DNA of 64,000 nucleotides from assembly GCF_003459245.1 (NCBI RefSeq), contig NZ_QRVG01000004.1, forward strand, positions 18,175 through 82,174, in the 5' to 3' direction. The notes below the pieces were generated by a model. That model did not search any database, was not told the origin of the DNA, and saw only the letters and a program-made list of their open reading frames with translations. Shown one piece after another: positions 33,311 through 41,328 of the stretch (position 1 is the stretch's first letter; every line of letters starts with the position of its first letter). Source of the stretch: Collinsella sp. AF23-2 (GTDB lineage: Bacteria; Actinomycetota; Coriobacteriia; Coriobacteriales; Coriobacteriaceae). The translations under genes were made by a program, and so were the position numbers.

Positions 33311-34655
33311 GCTCGAGAACGTCAAGCGCATTAAGGCCGTGGCGCTGCGTCCGACCGAGAACGGCCTGACCGTCATCGGCGGTCGCAACGGCCAGGGCAA
33401 GACCAGCGTGGTCGATGCAATCTCGTGGGCGCTCGGCGGCAAGCGCAAGCAGCCGTCCAAGCCCAACCGCGAGGGCAGCGCGACACCTGCGAAACTGCAC
33501 GTGGAACTGAGCAACGGCCTCGTGGTCGAGCGCTCGGGCAAGAACGCATCGCTCACGGTGACCGACCCATCCGGCAAGAAGGCAGGCCAGAAGCTTCTTG
33601 ACAGCTTCATCGAGGAGCTCGCAATCGACCTGCCGAAGTTCATGGTCATGACCGACAACGAGAAGGCACAGGAACTGCTTCGAATCATCGGCATCGGCGG
33701 CGAGTTGGATGAGCTGGACAAGAAGCTTAACGAACTGAAGAACGAGCGCCTAGACATCGGTCAGCGCAAGCGCGCCAAGGACAAGATCGCAGAGGAGATG
33801 CCGTTCTTCCCCGATGCCCCCGACCACCGCGTGTCTCCCGCCGAGCTCATCGAGCAGCAGCAGGCAATCCTCGCCAAGAACGGCGAGAACCAGCGCAAGC
33901 GCGAGAAGGTCGGCATCATCAAGCAGCAGCGCGACAACCTGAACTTGCTGTGCGACAGCCTCAACAGCCAGATCATGTCGCTCAACGAGGAGCTGAAGCG
34001 CAAGACCGAAGAGCTGATGAAGCTCACCGAGGACTACCAGACTGCTCTCAGGGACGCAGCCGACCTCGAGGACGAGAAGACCGATGAGATCGAGCAGAGC
34101 ATCGCCAACATCGACGCGCTCAACCAGAAGGTCGAGGCGAACGAGCGCCGCAAGCAGGCGCTGAAGGATGCCGAATCCCTTAACGACGATTACCAGAGCT
34201 GCAACAGCGAGGTCAATGCGGTCGAGAACCAGCGCAAGAAACTGCTCGAGACCGCCAAGATGCCGCTGGACGGCCTGACGGTCGAGGACGGCAAGCTGGT
34301 GTACAACGGCGCGGTCTGGTCGGACATGAGCGGTGCGGAGCAGCTTCGCGTGGCGACGGCGGTCGTGCGCTCGCTCAAGCCCGAGTGCGGTTTCGTCCTG
34401 GTCGACAAGCTGGAGCAGATGGACTCGCAGACGCTCGCCGAGTTCGGTGCCTGGGCTGAATCCGAGGGCCTTCAGGTCATCGGCACCCGCGTGGCGACCG
34501 ATGACACCTGCTCGGTCATCATCGAGGACGGGCGCGTGGTCGAGGGCGCCGGGCAGCTGAAGGCCGAGATGCCTGAGATTAAGGTCGAGATTCCCGAAAT
34601 CAAGATTCCCGAGGTCAAGATTCCCGCTGCCATGAAATTTGGAGGTAGCTTCTAA
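33249..34655 (+). CDS. SMC/Rad50-like AAA ATPase
   Basis: 468 residues from ATG 33249. Walker A GGRNGQGKTSVVDAI at ~residues 44-58. A central coiled coil of ~170 residues (ELDELDKKLNELKNERLD through ~residue 390) follows, and the C-terminal half has a short signature (WSDMSGAEQLRVATAVV) and a Walker-B-like FVLVDKLEQMD. This is the compact SMC-like architecture found in phage recombination modules. The C-terminus has a tandem PEIK-type repeat (~residues 438-458). It precedes a Sak4-like ATPase, suggesting DNA-end processing or annealing with it. Confidence 0.82.
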   Translation: MEETVEQVQAKPEPVKISALELENVKRIKAVALRPTENGLTVIGGRNGQGKTSVVDAISWALGGKRKQPSKPNREGSATPAKLHVELSNGLVVERSGKNASLTVTDPSGKKAGQKLLDSFIEELAIDLPKFMVMTDNEKAQELLRIIGIGGELDELDKKLNELKNERLDIGQRKRAKDKIAEEMPFFPDAPDHRVSPAELIEQQQAILAKNGENQRKREKVGIIKQQRDNLNLLCDSLNSQIMSLNEELKRKTEELMKLTEDYQTALRDAADLEDEKTDEIEQSIANIDALNQKVEANERRKQALKDAESLNDDYQSCNSEVNAVENQRKKLLETAKMPLDGLTVEDGKLVYNGAVWSDMSGAEQLRVATAVVRSLKPECGFVLVDKLEQMDSQTLAEFGAWAESEGLQVIGTRVATDDTCSVIIEDGRVVEGAGQLKAEMPEIKVEIPEIKIPEVKIPAAMKFGGSF

Positions 34656-35716
34656 TGACATTCCAGATCACCCGCGGTCAGCGTCTCCGCCCCCAAAAGG
34701 TCGTCATCTACGGCCCCGAGGGCGTCGGCAAGACGACGCTGGCGGCTCAATTCCCAAGCCCCCTGTTCATCGACACCGAAAGCTCGTCCGACTACTTGGA
34801 CGTCCCGCGCCTTCCCGCCCCAACGAGTTGGCAGATGCTGCTCGATGAGGTCACGTGGATTCGCGATTACCCCGAGGAGTGCGGAGGCACACTTGTCTTG
34901 GACACCGCCGACTGGGCGCAAAAACTTGCAGTCGATGACGTGTGCAACGCCATGGGCTACAAGAGCATCGAGGATGCCGGATACGGCAAGGGCTACACCT
35001 ACGTCACCGAGCGCTTCGGCAAGCTGCTGAACCTGCTGAGCGAGGTGTGCGAGCGCGGCTGCAACGTGGTCGTTACCGCCCATGCCATCATCAGCAAGTT
35101 CGAGCAGCCTGATGAGATGGGAGCCTATGATCGCTGGGGCCTGAAGCTCATCGACGGCAAGAAGGCCAGCGTCGCGGCGATGCTCAAGGAGTGGGCTGAC
35201 GCTGTTTTGTTTGCCAACTACAAGACCATCGTCATCACCACAAGCAAGGACGGCAAGGTCGGCAAGGCCCAGGGCGGCAAGAACCGTATGCTCTACTGCT
35301 CCCATGCCGCCACGTGGGACGCCAAGAACCGCTGGGGCCTGCCGGACGAGGTTCCCATGGAGTACCAGCAGTTGGCACCGTTCATCCCCGTCCCGCAATT
35401 CGCACGACAGCAGCCGCAGGTGGTCGAGACGGTCAACGTCTCCACGGTCACGCCCGAGCAGATCGAGCAGGCACGGAGCATCCCAGACCCGTTCGAGCCG
35501 AAGCGCCCGGCATACCTCAAGCCGCTCTACGACCTGATGCGGCGCGACGGCATCAGCGCGGAGACGGTTAGCGAGGCCATCTCAACGCGCGGTTATTTCC
35601 CCGAGGGCACGCCGGTCGACACCCTGCCCGAGGACTTCGCGAAGTTTTTGGTGTCGGCCTGGGACAGCATGCGCGACTACATCAATTCCGGCATGGCAGC
35701 CGGTCGAAAGGAGTAA
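34655..35716 (+). CDS. Sak4-like RecA-fold ATPase (phage recombination)
   Basis: 353 residues, start overlapping the previous stop (TAATG). Walker A IYGPEGVGKTTLAAQF at ~residues 18-33, Walker B-like GGTLVLDTADWA, and VVVTAHAII. The layout matches the phage ATP-binding family related to single-strand annealing protein Sak4, which is usually paired with a single-strand binding protein, as here with the DUF669 gene. The last ~100 residues (after VTPEQIEQARSIPDP) are an extra helical tail. Confidence 0.82.
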   Translation: MTFQITRGQRLRPQKVVIYGPEGVGKTTLAAQFPSPLFIDTESSSDYLDVPRLPAPTSWQMLLDEVTWIRDYPEECGGTLVLDTADWAQKLAVDDVCNAMGYKSIEDAGYGKGYTYVTERFGKLLNLLSEVCERGCNVVVTAHAIISKFEQPDEMGAYDRWGLKLIDGKKASVAAMLKEWADAVLFANYKTIVITTSKDGKVGKAQGGKNRMLYCSHAATWDAKNRWGLPDEVPMEYQQLAPFIPVPQFARQQPQVVETVNVSTVTPEQIEQARSIPDPFEPKRPAYLKPLYDLMRRDGISAETVSEAISTRGYFPEGTPVDTLPEDFAKFLVSAWDSMRDYINSGMAAGRKE

Positions 35717-35719
35717 GAA

Positions 35720-36256
35720 ATGGCAAACGATATGGGTCAGTCGTTCGAGTGGGACGGCGAAATCGATGCGATGGAGAACGAGTTCGAGCTTATGGAGCCC
35801 GGTGAGTACTTGGCCACGGTCGAGAACGTCGAGCGTCAGCAGTTCAACGGCAGCGACAAGATGTGCGCCTGCCCCATCGCCAAGGTGAACGTCCGCTTGG
35901 ACAACGGTCGAGTGCTCTCCGACCGCCTGTTCCTGAATTCCAAGAGCGCTTGGAAGATCACCCAGTTCTTCGTCTCGATCGGGATGCGAGCGGTCGATGC
36001 CCCCAAGGAGCAGAAGCTGAGGATGGATTGGGTCGGCGCGGTCGGTCGCCGCTGCAAAATCAAGGTCGGCACCCACGAGTACAAGGACAAGACCTACAAC
36101 GAGATTTCCGAGTGGATGAAGCCTGAGGCGCAGGCCGCGGCACCCCAGCAGCACGTCTACGGCAACGCCAACCCAGAGCCTGTCTCACCTGCATTGCAGG
36201 GCATGATCAACCAGACCTTCCAGCAGGCGCAGGCCGCGCAGAACGGGGGCTTCTAA
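35720..36256 (+). CDS. DUF669 family protein (probable ssDNA-binding)
   Basis: 178 residues. N-terminal FEWDGEIDAMENEFELMEPGEYLATVENVE and the block RLFLNSKSAWKITQFFVSIG match DUF669, a phage family beside Sak/annealing ATPases and thought to bind single-stranded DNA. The C-terminus is Gln/Ala-rich (FQQAQAAQNGGF) and ends in a Phe, reminiscent of SSB tails. Four bases separate it from the ATPase and three from the helicase. Confidence 0.75.
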   Translation: MANDMGQSFEWDGEIDAMENEFELMEPGEYLATVENVERQQFNGSDKMCACPIAKVNVRLDNGRVLSDRLFLNSKSAWKITQFFVSIGMRAVDAPKEQKLRMDWVGAVGRRCKIKVGTHEYKDKTYNEISEWMKPEAQAAAPQQHVYGNANPEPVSPALQGMINQTFQQAQAAQNGGF

Positions 36257-36259
36257 GGA

Positions 36260-37867
36260 ATGAGATTCAACCTGCGTCCCTATCAGGAGCAAGCCATAGC
36301 CGCAATCGAGGAGCGCTGGGAAGCGGGAGACCGCGCAACGCTCCTCGTTCAGGCAACGGGCACCGGCAAGACAATCGTCATGGCCGGCGTCACTGAGGAC
36401 GCGGTCCGCGATGGCGGTCGCGTCCTCATTCTTGCCCACCGCGGCGAGCTGCTCCAGCAGGCAGCCGACAAGCTGCAATCATCCACCGGACTGCGCTGCT
36501 CGGTCGAGAAGGCCGAGGACACGAGCGTGGGGACATTCGAGCGCGTGACGGTCGGATCCGTCCAGACCCTGTGCCGCGAGAAGCGCCTTCGGGCGCTCGG
36601 CAGGGACAGGTTCACGCACATCCTCATCGACGAGTGCCATCACGCCGTCTCATCGAGCTATAAGGCGGTGCTCGACTACTTTGCCGGCGCGAAAGTGCTG
36701 GGCGTGACAGCGACGGCAGACCGCGGTGACCGCCAGAACCTCGGCAAGGTGTTCGACTCACTGGCGTTCGAGTACAACATGCCCGAGGCCATCAAGGACG
36801 GCTACCTGTGCCCGATCAAGGCACAGACCGTGCCGCTTCAGCTCGACATCTCCAATGTCTCGGTTCGCTCCGGTGACTGGGCGGCAGACGAGCTGGGAAC
36901 GGCTCTCGACCCGTATCTTCCGCAAATCGCCCAGGAGATGAAGAACGCCGGGCTTGAGGAACGCAAGACGGTCGTGTTCCTGCCGCTGATCAAGACCAGC
37001 CAGAAGTTCTGCCGCCTGCTCAATGAATGTGGGTTCCGCGCTGTGGAGGTCAACGGGCAGAGCGAGGACCGCGCGCAAATCCTCAAAGACTTCGACGGCG
37101 GCAAATACGATGTGCTGTGCAATTCACTCCTTTTGACTGAAGGGTGGGACTGCCCGAGCGTCGACTGCATCGTCAACCTCCGCCCGACCAAGAGCCGTGC
37201 GCTCTATGCCCAGATAGTGGGTCGCGGCACTCGCCTGTCGCCCGAGACTGGCAAGACCGACCTGCTGTTGCTCGACTTCCTGTGGATGACCGAGCGTTTG
37301 GAGTTGGTTCGCCCTGCAGCGCTCGTTACGAGCTCTCGCGAGGTCGCGCAGAAGATGACCGCAATGGTCGAGCAGGCGGGATGCCCGGTCGACCTGCAGA
37401 AGGTCGAGAGCAAGGCATCTGACGAGGTGGTCGCTGAGCGCGAGGAGGCACTCGCCAACCAGCTTGCCGAGCAGCGCAAGAAGAAGGCGAAGCTGGTCAA
37501 CCCGCTGCAGTACGAGATGTCGATTGCCGCCGAGGACCTGAGCGGATACATCCCCGAATTCGCCTGGGAGATGGCACCGGCCACAGACAAGCAGAAGGCC
37601 GCGCTCGAGAAGTACGGCATCGACGCGTCCGAGATCTCCAACGCCGGCAAGGCAAGCAAACTGCTCGACCGAGTGAAGAAGCGCCGCGACAGCGGACTCA
37701 GCTCTCCCAAGCAGATCCGCCTGCTCGAGCGCCGCGGCTTCCAGCATGTCGGCACGTGGTCGATGGAGGCCGCGAGCTCGATGATTTCCCGAATCAGCGC
37801 GAGCGGCTGGCGAATCCCGAGTGGCGTGAACCCTGCGACGTACGTACCGAGTGAAAGGAGTGAGTAA
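36260..37867 (+). CDS. DEAD/DEAH-box helicase
   Basis: 535 residues, superfamily 2. Motif I QATGTGKTIVMAG at ~31-43, motif II IDECHHA (DECH), motif III VTATADRGD, motif V region LLTEGWDCPSVDCIV, motif VI QIVGRGTRLS. A C-terminal extension (after ~residue 420) contains two segments resembling the short helical repeats at the end of SNF2-like phage helicases (TDKQKAALEKYGID, SPKQIRLLERRGF). Role: strand separation during phage replication or recombination. Confidence 0.88.
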   Translation: MRFNLRPYQEQAIAAIEERWEAGDRATLLVQATGTGKTIVMAGVTEDAVRDGGRVLILAHRGELLQQAADKLQSSTGLRCSVEKAEDTSVGTFERVTVGSVQTLCREKRLRALGRDRFTHILIDECHHAVSSSYKAVLDYFAGAKVLGVTATADRGDRQNLGKVFDSLAFEYNMPEAIKDGYLCPIKAQTVPLQLDISNVSVRSGDWAADELGTALDPYLPQIAQEMKNAGLEERKTVVFLPLIKTSQKFCRLLNECGFRAVEVNGQSEDRAQILKDFDGGKYDVLCNSLLLTEGWDCPSVDCIVNLRPTKSRALYAQIVGRGTRLSPETGKTDLLLLDFLWMTERLELVRPAALVTSSREVAQKMTAMVEQAGCPVDLQKVESKASDEVVAEREEALANQLAEQRKKKAKLVNPLQYEMSIAAEDLSGYIPEFAWEMAPATDKQKAALEKYGIDASEISNAGKASKLLDRVKKRRDSGLSSPKQIRLLERRGFQHVGTWSMEAASSMISRISASGWRIPSGVNPATYVPSERSE

Positions 37868-37868
37868 G

Positions 37869-38324
37869 ATGGCGATTGGATTGCCGAAGGACGCGAACGG
37901 TGCGATCGTCCCGTTCGACACAACCATGATGTACCGCGAGAACGGTAACCAGTTTCATGTGACCGATTTCTTCTATGAGGCGAAGCCGGATAAGTGGTTC
38001 GCGCGAAGCGGAAGCGAATGCATCGAGACCAACAAGCTGTATCTCGAAAGCAAGAAAAAGGTCGCGGAGTGCAGGGCCGAGGACGTTTTGGTAAACAGGC
38101 CCAAGAAGACAACCCCGCAGAACGCAGCACAGGCCAACAAGAGCGTGACCCTATCCACGCTCCCCGAGTATGCAACGCCCAACGAATGGGCCGAGGCTTT
38201 CAACGTGAGCCTGAGGACCGTCTACAGGATGTGCAGCCTTGGGGAGCTAATGACCGTGAAGGTTCGCGGCAGCATCCTCATTTACCGCGACCTATCCTTT
38301 GTACTGCTTGGGCTAGATAGGTGA
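37869..38324 (+). CDS. Helix-turn-helix protein with LPKDA-type N-terminal domain
   Basis: 151 residues from ATG 37869 (AAAGGAG upstream). The N-terminal ~60 residues begin MAIGLPKDANGAIVPFDTTM and share their pattern with the next gene (MANIELPKDAEGREIPLDTK). The C-terminal half is an excisionase-type HTH (YATPNEWAEAFNVSLRTVYR then MTVKVRGSILIYR). It probably binds DNA; the shared N-domain is of unknown function. Confidence 0.6.
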   Translation: MAIGLPKDANGAIVPFDTTMMYRENGNQFHVTDFFYEAKPDKWFARSGSECIETNKLYLESKKKVAECRAEDVLVNRPKKTTPQNAAQANKSVTLSTLPEYATPNEWAEAFNVSLRTVYRMCSLGELMTVKVRGSILIYRDLSFVLLGLDR

Positions 38325-38329
38325 TAGCA

Positions 38330-38740
38330 ATGGCGAATATCGAGCTACCAAAAGATGCCGAGGGCCGCGAGATTCCGCTTGATACCAAGGTGCTGTACGA
38401 CAGTGATGGAATCGAGTTTTTCACTGACAAATCCATGTATATGCGTGTGACCGATGAATGGTGGTTCTTTGGGCATTTTGGTTCATCGGTCTCTACGCAT
38501 CGGATCGCAGCGACGAGACTGCACCTCACCACGCCTGACAGCTGGGAGAAGCTGGAAGAGGACTTGGGAAGAGCGGCAGAACGCAGTGCTGTTACTTCAT
38601 ACTGTCGATATTTCAACACCACTAACAGATGCGTCAATTGTTCGATTCACAACGACGATGGCTGTTGCACACATAAAGACGAGCGTGCTTTCGGGGACAT
38701 TCTCGACCGTATTCGCAAGCTGAGGGGTGAGGACGAATGA
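38330..38740 (+). CDS. LPKDA-domain protein with cysteine cluster
   Basis: 136 residues from ATG 38330 (AGGTGA upstream; a GTG nine bases earlier is possible). The N-terminal domain is paralogous to the preceding gene. The C-terminal part holds a cysteine-rich segment (CRYFNTTNRCVNCSIHNDDG, then CCTHKDE) suggesting metal binding. Stop overlaps the next start (ATGA). Function unknown. Confidence 0.55.
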   Translation: MANIELPKDAEGREIPLDTKVLYDSDGIEFFTDKSMYMRVTDEWWFFGHFGSSVSTHRIAATRLHLTTPDSWEKLEEDLGRAAERSAVTSYCRYFNTTNRCVNCSIHNDDGCCTHKDERAFGDILDRIRKLRGEDE

Positions 38741-38961
38741 TCGACGAAACCAAATCGAAGCCCTGCCCGTATTGCACTGGCGAGCCCGTGGACTTCGCCG
38801 ATGATGCGGACTACGAAATGACAATCTTTTGGAAAGGCGTCGGTGAGCCTGTTATCCGCTGCAACGAGTATCCGTATAGCGTCCTCACGCCCAACTTCCA
38901 ATCGCGCCGTATTTTCTTCTGCCCGATTTGCGGTCGCAAGCTGACGAAGGAGGACGAATGA
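38737..38961 (+). CDS. Lar-like zinc-ribbon protein
   Basis: 74 residues with paired CPYC near the N-terminus and CPIC near the C-terminus, the layout of Lar (restriction-alleviation) family ribbons. Anti-restriction activity is known only for a few Lar proteins, so this is a family suggestion. Coupled on both sides by ATGA overlaps. Confidence 0.55.
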   Translation: MIDETKSKPCPYCTGEPVDFADDADYEMTIFWKGVGEPVIRCNEYPYSVLTPNFQSRRIFFCPICGRKLTKEDE

Positions 38962-39188
38962 CGGCTAAGGCATCGACCCGGTACAAGGTGAGTAAGAAGG
39001 TTATCAAGCGCTACCTAGCCGACCATGACCTCACGCAGAAACAGTTGGCACAGATGGCGGGTATCACGCCCAGTGCGCTTAGCGCCCTCATTCGTTGCCA
39101 GCGTGACATGCGCGTGGGCAACTTGTTCGCGCTCGCCGACGCGATGCGTATGGATCCGCGTGACCTTGTTGAGAAGGTGGACGAATGA
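38958..39188 (+). CDS. XRE-family helix-turn-helix protein
   Basis: 76 residues from the ATG overlapping the previous stop. A clear XRE motif: LTQKQLAQMAGITPSALSAL, then ADAMRMDPRDLVEKV. A second transcriptional regulator inside the lytic transcript, likely acting later than the switch proteins. Targets unknown. Confidence 0.75.
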   Translation: MTAKASTRYKVSKKVIKRYLADHDLTQKQLAQMAGITPSALSALIRCQRDMRVGNLFALADAMRMDPRDLVEKVDE

Positions 39189-39400
39189 GCTACGAGATAA
39201 CCGAAGAAGCCCAGATAGCCGCCGACTACACAAAAGCCGTTAGCAGGCTGGTTGAGGATCGCGAGGAGTGGATTGACTCGTATCACCCGGAGTACGAGAA
39301 GATGCCACGCGAACTAAGCAGGACGAACGTTCTGAACAGCATCCGTTCGGCGCGTGTGTTGCTGCTCAGGCTCTACAAGATGGTGGAGGTAGATGAATGA
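39185..39400 (+). CDS. 71-residue accessory protein, unknown
   Basis: MSYEITEEAQIAADYTKAVS, an all-helical, charged product. Coupled by ATGA overlap to the XRE gene before it and to a 15-codon reading frame after it. No family recognised. Confidence 0.5.
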   Translation: MSYEITEEAQIAADYTKAVSRLVEDREEWIDSYHPEYEKMPRELSRTNVLNSIRSARVLLLRLYKMVEVDE

Positions 39401-39444
39401 TTACCGATGAAGAACGCCGCAATGTAGCGGCGAAGGAGGTCTAG
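39397..39444 (+). CDS. 15-codon remnant of the DEERR family
   Basis: MITDEERRNVAAKEV then stop. It begins with an ATGA overlap and resembles the N-terminus of the gene at 39943 (SDEERREIAENLRRE). The next gene's ribosome-binding site (AAGGAGG) is inside it. Most likely a decayed copy that now serves as a coupling leader. Confidence 0.35.
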   Translation: MITDEERRNVAAKEV

Positions 39445-39446
39445 CC

Positions 39447-39956
39447 ATGGCATACAGCGACTACGGCGCGTTCGTGTACCTAAACGGCGAGCGCAGAACC
39501 GACAAGGAGGACGTAGGCGTATGCGACACCGACGAGGCTTCATTGCCTACTGGACTTCGCATATACGCGAACATCATGAAACACTCTGGCGGCTGCGAGT
39601 GGTTCGAGTTCTCGCACCACGGAGTCATGGGAGACGGCAACGTCCGCGTCGGGTGCTACAAGCAGTATTGGCCAGAGGTCTACGAGTGGGAGGACGGCAA
39701 GGATAAGCCGACCAAATACACGTTCGATGACCTTTCCCGCAAGTTCGGGTGGGACGATTACGAGGAGTACGACAACACGAGGTACGCCGCCGACAAGTAC
39801 GACAAGGAGTTCGACTTTTTGGGATGGCACTTCCACTTCTGGGGCGACGATAACGGCGGTACTCCGAGGTACGGAGCGACCATGAGCCGCGACGGAGAGA
39901 TCTGGGAGTGCGACTACGACTGTATGTTCGGAGCTGGTTTTGATGACATTCACTAG
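39447..39956 (+). CDS. 169-residue accessory protein, unknown
   Basis: MAYSDYGAFVYLNGERRTDK start, ATG preceded by GAAGGAGG. Rich in Asp, Tyr and Trp (WDDYEEYDNTRYAADKYDKE, FLGWHFHFWGDDN). Soluble and acidic, with no signal or membrane segment. Acidic aromatic-rich proteins of this size are sometimes DNA mimics in phages, but nothing here proves it. The end overlaps the following broken gene by 14 bases. Confidence 0.55.
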   Translation: MAYSDYGAFVYLNGERRTDKEDVGVCDTDEASLPTGLRIYANIMKHSGGCEWFEFSHHGVMGDGNVRVGCYKQYWPEVYEWEDGKDKPTKYTFDDLSRKFGWDDYEEYDNTRYAADKYDKEFDFLGWHFHFWGDDNGGTPRYGATMSRDGEIWECDYDCMFGAGFDDIH

Positions 39957-40291
39957 CGACGAAGAGCGCCGCGAGATAGCCGAGAATCTGCGCCGCGAGA
40001 TCCTATACACGCGCGGGTCACTGGGGCGATTGGTGGATGCGTCTCCATGAGGCCGTGACTGGCTCTGAGGACTTCCCGTGTCCCCAAGAGACCATGGCTG
40101 CAATCGCCGACCTAATCGACCGCGGCGAGTGCGAGAACGTCTACGACGAGAACGAAATGGGAGCCTGCGACAACGGCTTCGAGTGCTCGGTCTGCGGATG
40201 CAGGGTCGAGGACGAGGAGCACTACCACGTGAGCGGAGAGTGGAACTTCTGTCCCAAATGCGGCAAGAGAGTGCGGCCGAAAAATGAGTGA
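39943..40291 (+). pseudogene. DEERR/zinc-ribbon accessory gene with a +1 frameshift
   Basis: The first frame gives MTFTSDEERREIAENLRREI and runs on to a stop at 40050. The second frame, continuous from GDWWMRLHEAVTG onward, gives LIDRGECENVYDENE, CSVCGCRVEDEE and FCPKCGKRVRPK to 40291. Removing one G from the run at 40023-40026 joins both into one ~115-residue protein ending in a four-cysteine ribbon. I recall similar fused proteins in coriobacterial phages. Either a real mutation, a sequence error, or slippage; the second part also has its own ATG at 40037. Confidence 0.6.
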
Positions 40292-40583
40292 CGTCTACAA
40301 GCTGACGCAGAAGAGCGTCTGGACAAACAATATCGGCAGGCACACCACCTGGTATCTGCTGGATGAGCACAAGATGGGCTATTACATCGACTACATCGAG
40401 TGGACGGTGCAGCGAGGCTGGGGGCTTCTCAGGCTAGATTCCGAGTGCATGGCCTTCCGCTACAACGGCAAGAAGGGTTGCGTGACCAGCTGGAGCGAAG
40501 TCGATACCGTTCTCGGCATGGGACCGTAAGAGGCATTCGAGACCATCTGCGAGCACCTCGGGATTAAGGTGAGATACCTCTAG
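40284..40583 (+). pseudogene. Accessory gene with an in-frame premature stop
   Basis: Starts with an ATGA overlap (MSDVYKLTQKSVWTNNIGRH) and is open for 81 codons to TAA at 40527-40529. The same frame continues past the stop for 17 further codons, EAFETICEHLGIKVRYL, to a TAG at 40581-40583. The smooth continuation suggests a longer ancestral gene with a nonsense mutation. The 81-residue product may still be made. No function recognised. Confidence 0.5.
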
Positions 40584-40601
40584 CTGGAAAGGCCGGAACA
40601 A

Positions 40602-40697
40602 TTGAATAGCAAGGGAAGGACGGTCGTGTATATGGCGACCGTCCTTTTTTCAATCGCCGCGATAATCGCGGTCTGTCTTTACGGAGAAATGAAATGA
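40602..40697 (+). CDS. Possible 31-residue membrane protein before dut
   Basis: TTG start, MNSKGRTVVYMATVLFSIAA then IIAVCLYGEMK: a basic start followed by a single hydrophobic helix. Its stop overlaps the dut ATG (ATGA), the coupling used throughout this operon. The coding sequence also contains the hairpin at 40616-40650, so either the ORF or the terminator, or both, may be functional. Confidence 0.35.
   Translation: MNSKGRTVVYMATVLFSIAAIIAVCLYGEMK
40616..40650 (+). terminator. Terminator-like hairpin upstream of dut
   Basis: 11-bp perfect stem AAGGACGGTCG / CGACCGTCCTT with a nine-base loop and a T6 tail. It would end or attenuate the accessory-gene transcript before dut; a phage antiterminator could override it. 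Confidence 0.6.
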
Positions 40698-41155
40698 ATC
40701 CCAAAGGACCTAATCTCAAGGTCGTGCCGATCATGCTTGACGGCGATGACCTTTTGCCGAAGTACGCCCACGGCGTGGAAGACGCCGGGTGCGACCTCAA
40801 AGCGAACATTCCCAACCCAATTACCATCGAGCCTTGGAAATCGGTTTGGGTCGGCACGGGAGTTCATCTGGCGATGCCGGAGGGCATGTTCGCGCTCCAG
40901 GCACCTCGCTCGGGACTCAGCTGCAACCATGGCATCACGCTCGCAAATGCGCCGGGAATCATCGACCCCGGCTATCGCGGCGAGATTCGCTGCAAGCTGG
41001 TGAACCTGAGCGATGAGCCCTACACGGTCTACCCGCTGGAGCGAATCGCCCAGCTGGTGTTCCTGCCGTTCGTCAATGCCGTGTTTACAACGTACGACAG
41101 CCTGCCGGAAAGCTCTCGCGGCGAGGACGGCTACGGTAGCACGGGGGCGATGTGA
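40694..41155 (+). CDS. dut: dUTP diphosphatase
   Basis: Hydrolyses dUTP to dUMP, keeping uracil out of phage DNA and supplying dTMP synthesis. 153 residues with the five trimeric dUTPase motifs: AGCDLKAN, PRSGLSCNHGI, GIIDPGYRGEI, ERIAQLVF, and the C-terminal P-loop-like RGEDGYGSTG. Length is normal. Its stop overlaps the following small gene (TGATG). Confidence 0.94.
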   Translation: MNPKGPNLKVVPIMLDGDDLLPKYAHGVEDAGCDLKANIPNPITIEPWKSVWVGTGVHLAMPEGMFALQAPRSGLSCNHGITLANAPGIIDPGYRGEIRCKLVNLSDEPYTVYPLERIAQLVFLPFVNAVFTTYDSLPESSRGEDGYGSTGAM

Positions 41156-41328
41156 TGGCAGATCAGGTGGGGAAGCGCTGCGCCACGTGCAGGTTCGCAA
41201 AGAACCCGCACACGACCAAGAGCACCGTGGTCGAGGTCAAGTACCTGACGTGCTGGCACAACCTGCCGCACGAGTGCCAACCGTGGAACAGGTGCAATTT
41301 CTGGGAGTCGAAGGAGGTCGAGCGATGA
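41155..41328 (+). CDS. Cysteine-rich 57-residue protein
   Basis: MADQVGKRCATCRFAKNPHT, then CWHNLPHECQPWNRCNFWES. Six cysteines in pairs suggest a small zinc-binding fold. Coupled by TGATG to dut and by ATGA to the next gene. Function unknown. Confidence 0.55.
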   Translation: MADQVGKRCATCRFAKNPHTTKSTVVEVKYLTCWHNLPHECQPWNRCNFWESKEVER

